DNA of 64,000 nt from Streptomyces sp. MNU76. GTDB lineage: Bacteria > Actinomycetota > Actinomycetes > Streptomycetales > Streptomycetaceae. This document shows positions 41,833 through 50,968 of this stretch, piece by piece. A program made the position numbers and the translations under genes. The notes under the pieces are model-generated. The model did not search any database. It had not been told where the DNA came from and saw only the letters and a list, made by a program, of their open reading frames with translations. The stretch is taken from the NCBI RefSeq assembly GCF_020982545.1, contig NZ_JAJKLK010000019.1, forward strand, positions 310,001 to 374,000. The letters are read 5' to 3'. Within the stretch, counting starts at the first letter, position 1. Every line of letters begins with the position of its first letter.

Positions 41833-42731
41833 TGAGCGCACAGGCCACCGAGATCACCCCGGCCCCGGCACCGTCCGGGCGGGCGACCGCCCTGCGGCGC
41901 AGGCTGCCCGGTTCCCTTGCCTGGCACATCGGGTCGCTCGCACTCCTCGCCGTGATTCTCTATCCCGTGATCTGGGTCGTCGGCGGCTCGTTCAAGGAGA
42001 GCGAGGACATCGTCGGCAGTCTCGATCTGCTGCCGACCGACCCGATCATCGCCAACTACACCCGGCTCTCCGACGGCATCGCCGACATCCCGATCTCCAC
42101 TTTCTTCCTCAACTCGGTCGTGCTCGCGCTCGGCTCGGTGGTCGGGATCCTGGTGTCCTGCTCGCTGACCGCGTACGCCTTCGCGAAGATCAAGTTCGCG
42201 GGCCGCAACCTGCTCTTCACGCTGATGATCGGCACGCTCCTGTTGCCGTACCACGTCCTGCTCATCCCGCAGTACGTGCTGTTCCGCAACATGGAGATGA
42301 TCAACACCTACACCCCGCTGCTGCTGCCGAAGTACCTGGCCACGGAGGCGTTCTTCGTCTTCCTGATGGTGCAGTTCATGCGGAACCTGCCCAGGGAGCT
42401 CGACGAGGCGGCCCGGCTCGACGGGTGCGGGCACTTCCGGATCTACTGGTCGATCGTGCTGCCGCTGTCCCGGCCCGCGCTCATCACCAGCGCGATCTTC
42501 ACGTTCATCAACTCCTGGAACGACTTCATGGGTCCGTTGATCTACCTGAACGAGCCGGACAAGTACACGGTCTCGCTCGGCCTGAAGATGTTCGTGGACC
42601 AGGACGGCGTGGCCAACTACGGCGGCATGATCGCGATGTCGCTGGTGGCCCTGCTGCCGGTGCTCGCCTTCTTCCTCGCCTTCCAGCGCTATCTGATCGA
42701 CGGTATGGCCACGTCCGGTCTGAAGGGCTGA
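41832..42731 (+). CDS. carbohydrate ABC transporter permease 2
   Basis: 299 residues, six membrane segments, with the EAA loop ELDEAARLDGCGHFRIYWSIVLPLS. ATG at 41832 overlaps the stop of permease 1 (TGATG). Together with 39539 and 40828 it forms a binding-protein-dependent importer of the MalFG type. Confidence 0.94.
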   Translation: MSAQATEITPAPAPSGRATALRRRLPGSLAWHIGSLALLAVILYPVIWVVGGSFKESEDIVGSLDLLPTDPIIANYTRLSDGIADIPISTFFLNSVVLALGSVVGILVSCSLTAYAFAKIKFAGRNLLFTLMIGTLLLPYHVLLIPQYVLFRNMEMINTYTPLLLPKYLATEAFFVFLMVQFMRNLPRELDEAARLDGCGHFRIYWSIVLPLSRPALITSAIFTFINSWNDFMGPLIYLNEPDKYTVSLGLKMFVDQDGVANYGGMIAMSLVALLPVLAFFLAFQRYLIDGMATSGLKG

Positions 42732-42732
42732 G

Positions 42733-43386
42733 GTGAAGCCGACCATGGCCCTCGCCCGCACTCGCACCCGTACCCGCGACCGCGCCAGTACCCGCGACCG
42801 CGCCAAGTCGGCCGCGCCCCGTGAGGAGTCCCCGCTCGCCGAACGGTTCGCGCTGTTCGCCGAGTGTCTGCTCACGGGGGTGTGGATCGCGCTGGCCGCG
42901 CTGCCGCTGGTGACGTACCCCGCCGCGTTCGCCGCGGGCTCCCGGCACCTGCGACGCCGTACGGCCCATGTGGGCGGCGGATGGCGGGAGTTCGTGGCCG
43001 ACTTCCGGGCGGCGGTGCGCGGCGGCTGGCTCGTCGGGCTCGCCGGCTGGGCGGTGCTGGCGGCGGTCTGGGTGGATGTCCAGGCCGTACGCGCCGGTCT
43101 CCCGGGCGGGCCGTTGGTCGGCGCGATCGGGGTCCTCGCACTGATCGGCGCCGCCGTCGCCGGGCTTCGCGCGGCGGCGGTCTGGCGGCCCGGGGCCACC
43201 TGGCGGGGCCTGCTGGGCGCGGCCGGGCGGCGGACCGTGCTCGATCCCGCCGGATCCTTTCTGCTCGTCGGCGGACTGGCTGTGGTGGCCTGCTCCGCCT
43301 GGTTCGTCGCGCCGCTCGCGGTCCCCGTGCTCGGGGCCGTCGCGGCGGCGGCCGTCGCCGTGGAGGAGCGGTACCGGCGCCGCTGA
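42733..43386 (+). CDS. DUF624/YesL-like membrane protein
   Basis: 217 residues. A basic N-terminal stretch with Arg-Thr/Asp repeats (ARTRTRTRDRASTRDRAKS) precedes about five membrane segments beginning ECLLTGVWIALAALPLVTYP. Position (one base after permease 2) and shape resemble DUF624 proteins that accompany plant-polysaccharide uptake operons such as Bacillus yesL. Assignment to the family is by context and pattern, not by strong motifs. GTG at 42733. Confidence 0.65.
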   Translation: MKPTMALARTRTRTRDRASTRDRAKSAAPREESPLAERFALFAECLLTGVWIALAALPLVTYPAAFAAGSRHLRRRTAHVGGGWREFVADFRAAVRGGWLVGLAGWAVLAAVWVDVQAVRAGLPGGPLVGAIGVLALIGAAVAGLRAAAVWRPGATWRGLLGAAGRRTVLDPAGSFLLVGGLAVVACSAWFVAPLAVPVLGAVAAAAVAVEERYRRR

Positions 43387-43483
43387 CCGGCCGGGGCCAG
43401 GTCGGCGCCCGGAGGCGCCGCACTCCCTCTGTCATGCCCCTGACCACCCGCACGTACGACTTCCCGTTCGGAAAGGAAAGGCC

Positions 43484-46231
43484 ATGTCCCCCATCGACCG
43501 CAGGTCCCTTCTCAAGGCGGCCGCCGTCGCAGGAGCCGCCGCGCAGTTCAGCTGGGCGCTAGGGAGCTCGAACGCGCAGGCCGCGCCCAGAGCCGAGGCC
43601 GCGGAGGCGGAGCCGGTGACCCTGGACTGGCTGGAGGGCGGCGGACTCGGCGCCGCTCCCGGTTCGACTGTGGGTGTGCCGTGGCCGAAGGGCGCCCATG
43701 AGAAGGAACAGTCGTTCTCTTTGAAGGACGCGGACGGCAAGGACATCCCGGTCCAGTCCTGGCCGATCGGCTACTGGCCCGACGGCTCCGTGAAGTGGAC
43801 CGCGCACGCGGTGGGCGAGGGCGCCGGCTCCGGCAAGCTCACCCTCGCCGCCGGTACCCCTGCCGCGCCGGAGAAGAAGGTCACCGTCCACAGGAGCGGT
43901 GGCACCATCGACGTCTCGACCGGCGTCATCACCGCCAAAATCGGCAAGTCCGGCTCCACCCTCGTGAAGTCCGTACGGCGCGGCTCCACCGAGATCGCCC
44001 ACACCGGCCGACTGGTCCTGCTGCGCCAGCCCGAGATCGAGGACGGCGACCAGGGCACCGAGAAGTACGAACGCTTCGAGAGCGCCATCGACGAGGTGGA
44101 GGTCGAGCAGGAGGGCCCGGTCCGCGCGGTCGTCCGCATCGACGGCAAGCACCGCAAGGGAAGCCGCAGTTGGCTGCCCTTCTCGATCCGCCTCTACTTC
44201 TACGCGGGCGCCGAGTCGTTCCGCATGGTGCACACGATCACCTTCGACGGCACCCAGGAACCCGGGAAGGCAAGCGGCGACTTCATCCGCGGCATCGGCG
44301 TCCGCTTCAAGGTGCCGATGCGCGACGCCGCGTACGACCGCCACATCCGTATCGGCGGTGAGGGCACCGGTCTGCTGCGCGAGGCGGTCAAGGGCATCAC
44401 CGGACTGCGCCGCGACCCCGGCGCGACCGTGCGCACCGCGCAGTTCGAGGGCAAGAAGCTGCCCGACCCGTCGACGTGGGACCAGCGGGTCACCACCCGC
44501 CTGCAGTACATCCCCGAATGGGGCGACTACACGCTCTCCCAGCTGTCCGCCGACGGCTTCGGGGTCCGCAAGCGCACCAAGAAGGGCCACGGCTGGATCC
44601 CGGCCGGCGGCGGCCGCAGGGCGAGCGGCTTCGGGTACGTCGGCGGCGCGTCCGGAGGTTTCGCCTTCGGCCTGCGGGACTTCTGGGAGAAGTTCCCCGC
44701 CCAGCTCGACATCCGCGACGCCCACACCGACACCGCCGAGATCACCCTCTGGCTCTGGTCGCCCGAGGCGCAGCCCATGGACCTGCGCTTCTACCACGAC
44801 GGCATGGGCCAGGACACCTACCCCGAGCAGCTCGAAGGCCTCAACATCACCTATGAGGACTACGAGCCCGAGTTCGGCACCCCCTACGGCATCGCCCGCA
44901 CCAGCGAACTGCTCTTCTGGGCCCACGAGTCCACGCCCGGCGCCGAGGACATGGCCAAGCAGGTCGAGGCCGTCCGCACGCCCGCGCAGCTCGCCGCCCC
45001 GCCCAAGCAGCTCATCAAGGCGGGCGTCTTCGGCAAGCTGTTCTCCGAGCCCGACCGGTCCACCGCCGCCAAGGCGAAGATCGAGGACCACCTCGACTTC
45101 CTCTTCACCTACTACAAGGACCAGGTGGAGATGCGCCGGTGGTACGGCTTCTGGGACTACGGCGACATCATGCACAGCTACGACCCCAGCCGTCACCAGT
45201 GGTGCTACGACGTCGGCGGTTACGCCTGGGACAACTCCGAGCTCTCGCCCGACCTGTGGCTGTGGTTCGCGTACATGCGCTCCGGCCGCGCCGACATCTT
45301 CCGCTTCGCCGAGGCCATGACCCGGCACACCGGCGAGGTCGACGTGTACCACCTGGGCAAGTGGGCGGGCCTCGGCACCCGCCACGGTGTCCAGCACTAC
45401 GCCGACAGCGCCAAGCAGCAGCGGATCGCCAACACCACGTACCGCCGCTACTACTACTTCCTCACCGCGGACGAACGCGTCGGCGACCTCATGCACGCCA
45501 ACGTCGACTCCGACGAGACGTTCCTCGTCCTCGACCCCATCCGCAAGATCCGCACCGAGCCGTACACCCCCGACCGCAACGCCCTGTCGATCGGCTTCGG
45601 CACCGACTGGTCCGGCCTGGTGTCGGCGTGGCTGACCGAGTGGGAGCGGCGCGGCCCCAAGTGGGAGAAGGCCAGGTCCCGCGTCCTGTCGACCATGGAG
45701 ACGATCGCGGCCCAGCCCAACGGGTTCGTCCAGGGCACCGGCCTCTACGACCTGGACACGGGTAGGTTCGCCGTCGCGGACAAGCCCGTGGTCGGGGTCT
45801 CGCACCTGTCGGCGATGTTCGGTCTGGTCGAGATGTGTGCGGAGCTCATCGACCAGGTCGACATGCCGAAGTTCAAGGAGGCGTGGCTCGACTACTGCCG
45901 CTACTTCAACGCCACGAGGGCCGAGCAGACCGCCCGTTACGGTTCCCACTTCGGGACCCTGCTGCTCTTCCAGGGCCACTCACGGCAGGACGCGTACGCG
46001 GCGGTGCACCTGCGCGACGACAAGCTGGCGGCGCGGGCATGGCGGCAGTTCTACAACAGCGCCGACACCTGGGACTACAAGGAGTCGACCGACTGGTCCA
46101 CGAAGAAGATCGAGGGCCCGACGGCGCTCGTGCCGGGCAGCGAGGCGGCGTGGGTGTCGACCAACGCGACGGCGCTGTACGGGTTGGCGGCCATTCAGAA
46201 CCTGGCGCTGGTGGGCGACAAGATGCCGTGA
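43484..46231 (+). CDS. Tat-exported exo-rhamnogalacturonan lyase-like protein
   Basis: 915 residues. The twin-arginine signal (IDRRSLLKAAAVAGAAAQ) ends near NAQAAP. The mature protein is rich in Trp, Tyr and Asp. A beta-rich N-terminal part (DWLEGGGLGAAPGSTVGVPW, WPDGSVKWTAHAV) leads to a central sheet region and a C-terminal alpha/alpha-barrel-like part (YYKDQVEMRRWYGFWDYGD, HQWCYDVGGYAWDNSE, LGTRHGVQHYADSA). This architecture and the opening fit the PcRGLX/PL26 exo-rhamnogalacturonan lyase-like family. It should release small sugars outside the cell for the upstream importer. I cannot place catalytic residues, so the lyase function is inferred. ATG at 43484 follows GGAAAGGCC. Confidence 0.72.
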   Translation: MSPIDRRSLLKAAAVAGAAAQFSWALGSSNAQAAPRAEAAEAEPVTLDWLEGGGLGAAPGSTVGVPWPKGAHEKEQSFSLKDADGKDIPVQSWPIGYWPDGSVKWTAHAVGEGAGSGKLTLAAGTPAAPEKKVTVHRSGGTIDVSTGVITAKIGKSGSTLVKSVRRGSTEIAHTGRLVLLRQPEIEDGDQGTEKYERFESAIDEVEVEQEGPVRAVVRIDGKHRKGSRSWLPFSIRLYFYAGAESFRMVHTITFDGTQEPGKASGDFIRGIGVRFKVPMRDAAYDRHIRIGGEGTGLLREAVKGITGLRRDPGATVRTAQFEGKKLPDPSTWDQRVTTRLQYIPEWGDYTLSQLSADGFGVRKRTKKGHGWIPAGGGRRASGFGYVGGASGGFAFGLRDFWEKFPAQLDIRDAHTDTAEITLWLWSPEAQPMDLRFYHDGMGQDTYPEQLEGLNITYEDYEPEFGTPYGIARTSELLFWAHESTPGAEDMAKQVEAVRTPAQLAAPPKQLIKAGVFGKLFSEPDRSTAAKAKIEDHLDFLFTYYKDQVEMRRWYGFWDYGDIMHSYDPSRHQWCYDVGGYAWDNSELSPDLWLWFAYMRSGRADIFRFAEAMTRHTGEVDVYHLGKWAGLGTRHGVQHYADSAKQQRIANTTYRRYYYFLTADERVGDLMHANVDSDETFLVLDPIRKIRTEPYTPDRNALSIGFGTDWSGLVSAWLTEWERRGPKWEKARSRVLSTMETIAAQPNGFVQGTGLYDLDTGRFAVADKPVVGVSHLSAMFGLVEMCAELIDQVDMPKFKEAWLDYCRYFNATRAEQTARYGSHFGTLLLFQGHSRQDAYAAVHLRDDKLAARAWRQFYNSADTWDYKESTDWSTKKIEGPTALVPGSEAAWVSTNATALYGLAAIQNLALVGDKMP

Positions 46232-46277
46232 CGCTCCGCTGGGGGTGCCGGGGGGATATGGGTGCCTGGGGGTTTGT

Positions 46278-46335
46278 GGGGAACTGCGCGTTCGTTGTGG
46301 CTGGTCGCGCAGTTCCCCGCGCCCCTTCGGGGCGC
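46278..46335. terminator. repeat-derived double hairpin terminator
   Basis: GGGGAACTGCGCG (46278-46290) pairs with CGCGCAGTTCCCC (46306-46318), and immediately after, GCGCCCC-TTC-GGGGCGC (46319-46335) forms a second hairpin. It lies between convergent genes and belongs to the dispersed GGGGCGCGGGGAACTGCGCG family. Confidence 0.7.
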
Positions 46336-46336
46336 T

Positions 46337-48793
46337 TCAGCTGAGCTTGCCCAGGAGGGTCCGCATGCGGCGTGCGTCGCGTAGACGTTGTTCGTAGGTG
46401 GCGCCTGCCGCCAGCAGGGCCAGGCCGGCGAGTGCGGGAGGTACCCAGCGGGGGAGGGCGTCCACGACCTGGGCGATGTAGGGGGCCAGTTCGTGCAGGG
46501 CGACCAGGGCGAGGGTGGCACCGCCGAGGAGGAGCGGGGCCTGGAGGCGGTGGCGGGCACCCAACAGGGTGACCGCCAGGGCGGCGACACCCAGCAGCAG
46601 GGGACGGAGCCAGTGGGTGTCGCCCCAGGCCGCGAAGAGGCTCGGGACGAGCGTGACGGCGAGTCCCGGGCCGTACGCCGTCCAGGACGAGACCGTCACG
46701 TCCCGGCGCCGGCGCAGTCGGCCGACGACCAGGGCGGGCAGGGTCACCGGCAGGGTGTACGCCTCTGGTGAGCCGACCTCCCAGACCGCAAGCCGCACCC
46801 AGGAGGCCGTCACGAAGAGCGCGGCGGCCAGATAGCCGAGGTGACGGCGGTCCGGTCGTACGGCTCTGCCCGTGACGATCACTCCGCACAGCGCGAGGGT
46901 GAGGGCCAGCAGCGGCGGGTGCACGACCGAGAGGGCGATGGCCAGAAGGCCGGCCGCGGCGCCGGCCGCCTCGACCGGGATCGTCATGGGCGAGTCGCCG
47001 AGGAGTGCCGCGATCAGGGCCGCGATCGCCGGGACGGTCAGGACGAGGAGGGCGGTGTGCTGTGGTGCCCAGCCGACGGACGCGCCGATCGCGCAGGTCA
47101 GAGCCGTGGCGTGGACGAGCGAGGCCGGTGCGGCGAGGGGGCCGAGGTCGGTGCGCCACGCGACCGCCGCGAACAGGACGGTCGAGGTCGCGAGGGCGAT
47201 GAGGGTCGCGGGTTCGGTGGCCAGGGAGTGCAGGACCAGGCTCACGGAGGTGACCAGGGCCAGGAGGGTGCCGGTGAGCGGCAGAGGTGACCGAAGGCGG
47301 TCGGACGCCGTGGACGGATGAGGCCGCTCGGGCGCCGCCGGCCGTGCGAGCCCGGCGAGGGCCAGGGTGACCAGCACCAGGAGCCCCTGGGTCACCAGCC
47401 CGGCCGCGTACGGCAGTTCCAGGACGGCGGGGAGGACCAGGACCGTCGCCCAGGCGAGGACCGAGGCGCCGGCCAGGGCCGGGGCCCGCCACGGGGCCGT
47501 GCGTCCGGTCAGGGCCAGCACCCCGGCCACGGCGGCGAGCACGAGGGGGACGGTCGCCGCGTTCGGGGGCCAAGGAGCGTCGAGCGTCACCGCCGCGCGG
47601 GCGTCCGCGGGCGTGCCGGACCAGATCCGCTCCAGCACGCTGACCGGTCCCAGCAGCGCGATCGCCACGACCGGCACCGTGGTGGCCAGCGCGAGGCCCT
47701 GGACGACGGCGGAGGCGTGGACGAGACCACGCCGTACGGGCTCGGGGGCCTGGGCCCGTACGGCAGTCAACAGGGCGAGCCCGCAGAGGAGATACGCCGG
47801 AACCGTCCACACCTCGGGCAGGACCGCGCGGGCGATGCCGCCGAGGCCCATGACCGTGAGGAGCCCGCCGGTGAGGGCGGTGCCGAGGGCCAGAGCGGGC
47901 TTCGGGGCGAGCCAGGCGGTCGTCAGGGCGACCGCGGCGGCGAGGGCGAGGAGCGCCGCCGCACGGGCGGCGGCGCCCGGGCCGGTGGCGGCCCACGAGA
48001 GCCACCCGGCCGCCAGTACACCCCAGGCACCCCAGCCGGACGCGCCGACCACGGCGACGATCCGTACCGGCTTGAGGGAGACCCGGAGCGCGATCGCGGT
48101 GTCGGCCGCCGCTGTCACCAGCAGCACGGCCGTGACCGTCTCCACGCTCGCGTTCACCGCGAACGACCAGAGGAGGAGCGGGAGTTGAGCGGCGCACAGG
48201 GCGAGGGGGAGGGGGAGGCCGAGGGCCGTGCGGGGTGACGTCGCGTCGGACTTGGCCACTCCGGCCGGCAGTGCGCCGAGCCCCAGCCCGTAGGCCGCCC
48301 ACACCGTCGCGAGCACCGCCGCCGCGGCCGCCGCGTACCCCGTACCGTCCGCCCCGGTGAACACGACCTCGTGCAGGGCGTACGCGTCCAGGACCGTCAG
48401 GGCGAGGCCCAGACCGGCCACCGCCTCGGCCGTCGAACGCAGGCCCCGTCGCAGCAGGAGCACGGGAGCGCCGAGCGCGGCCACCGTCACCGCGCCGAGC
48501 ACCAGGGCCCGGCCCGCGATGCCCAGGTGGCCCCAGCTGACCAGGGTGAACGCGATCGCCGCGACCGTCAGCAGGACGCCCCCGAGGACCAGCAGCACGT
48601 TCTGGACGCGAGGCGCCGTCGCCTCGGGGCGTCGTATGGGCGGTGCGGCGGGCGTGGACCCGGGCGTGGCGGTGTACAGGGCGTTCAGCAGCCATGCGCG
48701 GCGGCCCAGCAGGAAGGCGCGACGGGCGTCGAGGTGCCGCAGCTCGGCATCGAGGGCCCGCAACTCCTCGGCAAGGGACGGAAAGGACGTCAT
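46337..48793 (-). CDS. very large polytopic membrane protein (SCO7613 C-terminal domain type)
   Basis: 818 residues. A cytosolic N-terminal helix pair (EELRALDAELRHLDARRAFLLGRRAWLLN) precedes a Pro-rich linker and then more than 20 hydrophobic segments to the end, almost without large loops. It fits the actinobacterial SCO7613 C-terminal domain family of unknown function. ATG at 48793 (MTSFPSLAEEL) is preferred over GTG/ATG starts to 48829. Monocistronic, convergent with the RG-lyase-like gene. Confidence 0.82.
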   Translation of the reverse strand: MTSFPSLAEELRALDAELRHLDARRAFLLGRRAWLLNALYTATPGSTPAAPPIRRPEATAPRVQNVLLVLGGVLLTVAAIAFTLVSWGHLGIAGRALVLGAVTVAALGAPVLLLRRGLRSTAEAVAGLGLALTVLDAYALHEVVFTGADGTGYAAAAAAVLATVWAAYGLGLGALPAGVAKSDATSPRTALGLPLPLALCAAQLPLLLWSFAVNASVETVTAVLLVTAAADTAIALRVSLKPVRIVAVVGASGWGAWGVLAAGWLSWAATGPGAAARAAALLALAAAVALTTAWLAPKPALALGTALTGGLLTVMGLGGIARAVLPEVWTVPAYLLCGLALLTAVRAQAPEPVRRGLVHASAVVQGLALATTVPVVAIALLGPVSVLERIWSGTPADARAAVTLDAPWPPNAATVPLVLAAVAGVLALTGRTAPWRAPALAGASVLAWATVLVLPAVLELPYAAGLVTQGLLVLVTLALAGLARPAAPERPHPSTASDRLRSPLPLTGTLLALVTSVSLVLHSLATEPATLIALATSTVLFAAVAWRTDLGPLAAPASLVHATALTCAIGASVGWAPQHTALLVLTVPAIAALIAALLGDSPMTIPVEAAGAAAGLLAIALSVVHPPLLALTLALCGVIVTGRAVRPDRRHLGYLAAALFVTASWVRLAVWEVGSPEAYTLPVTLPALVVGRLRRRRDVTVSSWTAYGPGLAVTLVPSLFAAWGDTHWLRPLLLGVAALAVTLLGARHRLQAPLLLGGATLALVALHELAPYIAQVVDALPRWVPPALAGLALLAAGATYEQRLRDARRMRTLLGKLS

Positions 48794-48895
48794 GCAGGGG
48801 AGTGTGGTCCGCGTCACGGCGTACGACATGAGTGCGGATACTCAGGACGTACTCACTTCCCGAAGGAACCGGCCCTGTGCGGGCAGAATCCGACC

Positions 48896-49354
48896 ATGGA
48901 CTGGTGCCACTACCGCTTCCGCAGCCACTGGAACCTGCCCGCTCGCCCCACCGCCGTGTACGACGTGCTCCAGCGCGCCGACGACTACCCGCGCTGGTGG
49001 CCGCAGGTCCGCGAGGTGACCCGGCTCGACGCCACCACCGGCACCGTCCGGATCCGTTCGGTCCTCCCCTACGACCTCGCCTTCACCGCGCGGGAGGTAC
49101 GCAGCGACCGGGCGGCCGGGGTCCTGGAGATCGAGATGACCGGCGACCTGGACGGCTGGGCCCGCTGGACACTCATCGCCGACGGCGCGGCCACGCTCGC
49201 CCGTTACGACCAGGAGGTCGACGTCTCCAAACCCCTGCTGCGGCGGTTCGCCGTACCGGGACGGCCCCTGTTCCGCGCCAACCACGCGCTGATGATGCGG
49301 GCGGGACGGCGAGGACTCCTCGCGTACCTCACGGCGGACGGGCAAGCGGTTTGA
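48896..49354 (+). CDS. SRPBCC (START/polyketide cyclase-like) protein
   Basis: 152 residues: HYRFRSHWNLPARPTAVYDVLQRADDYPRWWPQVREVTRLD is the classic opening strand and helix of the lipid/ligand-binding SRPBCC fold, and RANHALMMRAGRRGLLAYL is its C-terminal helix. The ligand is unknown. ATG at 48896. The stop codon is overlapped by the -35 box of the following tRNA promoter. Confidence 0.88.
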   Translation: MDWCHYRFRSHWNLPARPTAVYDVLQRADDYPRWWPQVREVTRLDATTGTVRIRSVLPYDLAFTAREVRSDRAAGVLEIEMTGDLDGWARWTLIADGAATLARYDQEVDVSKPLLRRFAVPGRPLFRANHALMMRAGRRGLLAYLTADGQAV

Positions 49355-49380
49355 ACCAGACCCGTCGGGACCTGTATTGT
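49351..49380 (+). promoter_or_regulatory. promoter of tRNA-Val (CAC)
   Basis: TTGAAC at 49351-49356 and TATTGT at 49375-49380, spacing 18 bp, 13 bases upstream of the tRNA 5' end. The -35 box contains the stop codon of the SRPBCC gene. Confidence 0.65.
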
Positions 49381-49393
49381 TCAGTGCGTTCCC

Positions 49394-49465
49394 GGGCGAT
49401 TAGCTCAGTGGGAGAGCGCTTCGTTCACACCGAAGAGGTCACTGGTTCGAACCCAGTATCGCCCA
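49394..49465 (+). tRNA. tRNA-Val (CAC), second copy
   Basis: Identical to 38873-38944: acceptor GGGCGAT/ATCGCCC, anticodon CAC. The two loci are about 10.5 kb apart in the same orientation. Confidence 0.96.
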
Positions 49466-49471
49466 CCGGGA

Positions 49472-49503
49472 AAAAGCCGGTCCGCAGTCGCGGACCGGCT
49501 TTT
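49472..49503 (+). terminator. intrinsic terminator of the tRNA-Val gene
   Basis: AAAAGCCGGTCCGC (49472-49485), AGTC loop, GCGGACCGGCTTTT (49490-49503). The A- and T-flanked stem works in both directions and also serves the minus-strand exonuclease gene, whose stop is at 49505. Confidence 0.92.
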
Positions 49504-49504
49504 C

Positions 49505-50233
49505 TCATGCCGCCGCGGCCGGCAGATCCGGACGCAGGGGCCATGCCGGGTCCACCGACTCCTCCGTGCCGCTGCGGGCGAACCAGGCCTGCAGCCCCCG
49601 GGCCTGGGCCGCGTGCCACACGGCCTGCAGCGTGTGCAGTTCGGCGGGGGAGAGGCGGGCGAGCCGGGTCGCGAAACGGTGGCCCACCGCGCGGACGACA
49701 TCCATCGCGGCCTGCGCGTCGGCCGCCGCGTCGTGCGCGCCGTCCAGGGTCACCTCGTAGTGCGCGCACAGATCGGTGAGCGTGCGTCGGCCCTTGCGGT
49801 AGCGGTCCAGGTGCTTGTCCAGGACCCGGGGATCGAGGACCCGCAGCGGCGTCGTCTCGAACCAGTGGTCCAGCGACGAGGCGCGATGCCGTCGCAACTC
49901 ACGGTCCAGCAGGGTCAGATCGAAGGGCGCGTTCATCACGACCAGCGGGCGGCCGCGCACCGCCTGCTCGGCCAGTGCCCTGGCTATCTCCTCCATCACC
50001 GGCGCCGGCCACCGGCCGTCGCGCTGCAACTGATCGTCCGTCAGTCCGTGCACCGCCGTCGCCGCGGCGGGCACCGGCACCCCCGGATTCACCAGCCACC
50101 GGGTCACCCGGGGGCGGGTGCCGGGCGCGTCCTGGACGACGACGGCGGCCGACACGATCCGGTCGGTCTCGACGTCCACGCCCGTGGTCTCCGTGTCGAA
50201 CGCCGCCAAGGGCCCCTCGTACCAACACGTCAT
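49505..50233 (-). CDS. DEDDh 3'-5' exonuclease (DnaQ-like)
   Basis: 242 residues. Exo I is FDTETTG, Exo II is NAPFDLTLLDRE, and Exo III is AHDAAADAQAAMDV with the DEDDh histidine. These are the metal-binding residues of the DNA polymerase III epsilon/RNase T superfamily. The C-terminal part (RLARLSPAELHTLQAVWHAAQ) is an extra helical domain found in stand-alone actinobacterial members. It probably acts in DNA repair or turnover. ATG at 50233. Confidence 0.92.
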   Translation of the reverse strand: MTCWYEGPLAAFDTETTGVDVETDRIVSAAVVVQDAPGTRPRVTRWLVNPGVPVPAAATAVHGLTDDQLQRDGRWPAPVMEEIARALAEQAVRGRPLVVMNAPFDLTLLDRELRRHRASSLDHWFETTPLRVLDPRVLDKHLDRYRKGRRTLTDLCAHYEVTLDGAHDAAADAQAAMDVVRAVGHRFATRLARLSPAELHTLQAVWHAAQARGLQAWFARSGTEESVDPAWPLRPDLPAAAA

Positions 50234-50401
50234 GTGTCCACAACTCCTCGTTCACCCACGGCAGCTGACGTCCCGTCTTCTGCCAGTTTGGTGATACCCG
50301 GGCTGTTTGCGCCGTACGCCGGACGGAGACAACAGAAGTACGGGTCTGTGCAGTTCAGGGGCTCGGCACGGGGAAACACCTGTAGGGGAAGGCTGTTGGT
50401 C

Positions 50402-50968
50402 ATGGCCATTGCGCAGCCCGAGCGGGGCGGGCTGCTGCCCGAGCACGCGGAATCGCTCCGCGGCTCCCTCGCCACCACCGCCTGCATGGAGACCCTGCAG
50501 GTGGGCTATCTGCACGCGGTGGCCGCGGCGGCGGGCTGCTCGCTCTCCCAGCCCTTTCCGGACAACGGCATCGACTGGCACGTCAGCCACGGCTCGCCCG
50601 GTCACACCGTCGACGACGAGGTCACCATCAAGGTGCAGCTCAAGGCCACCTACCAGCTCGCGCCGAACCCCCCGGGCCGCTTCTTCTCCTTCACCCTCGA
50701 CAACGAGCACCTGGCGAAGCTCGCCCGCACCCCCGTCTCGGTGCACAAGATCCTGGTCGTGATGATCGTCCCCAGGTCGCAGGAGCAGTGGCTGCGGGCC
50801 GGCCACGACCGGCTCGACCTGCGGCACTGCTGCTACTGGACCAATCTCGCCGGACACCCGATCACCGGTCGGCGCCGCACCACCGTGCGCATCCCGACCT
50901 CGCGCATCTTCGACGACCGAGCGCTCTGCGAGATCATGACGCGGGTCGGAACGGGAGGCAGACCGTGA
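50402..50968 (+). CDS. DUF4365 domain protein
   Basis: 188 residues. The opening RGSLATTACMETLQVGYLHAVAAAAGCSLSQPFPDNGIDWHV and IKVQLKATYQL look like the DUF4365 fold, which is related to restriction-endonuclease-like nucleases (D in NGID, then xVQLKAT). Its role is unknown; members accompany defence-type proteins as well as housekeeping loci. ATG at 50402 has AGGGGAAGG about eight bases upstream. Its TGA overlaps the GTG of the next gene (50965-50968). Confidence 0.8.
   Translation: MAIAQPERGGLLPEHAESLRGSLATTACMETLQVGYLHAVAAAAGCSLSQPFPDNGIDWHVSHGSPGHTVDDEVTIKVQLKATYQLAPNPPGRFFSFTLDNEHLAKLARTPVSVHKILVVMIVPRSQEQWLRAGHDRLDLRHCCYWTNLAGHPITGRRRTTVRIPTSRIFDDRALCEIMTRVGTGGRP

Noticed and set aside
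46872..47321. Plus-strand frames antisense to the large membrane protein
   Set aside because: Arg/Ala-rich shadows; the minus strand encodes a coherent membrane protein.
38873..49465. Genomic island bounded by the two identical tRNA-Val (CAC) genes
   Set aside because: The 10.5 kb between them has normal codon use, no integrase and core-type genes, so a simple tRNA duplication is more likely.
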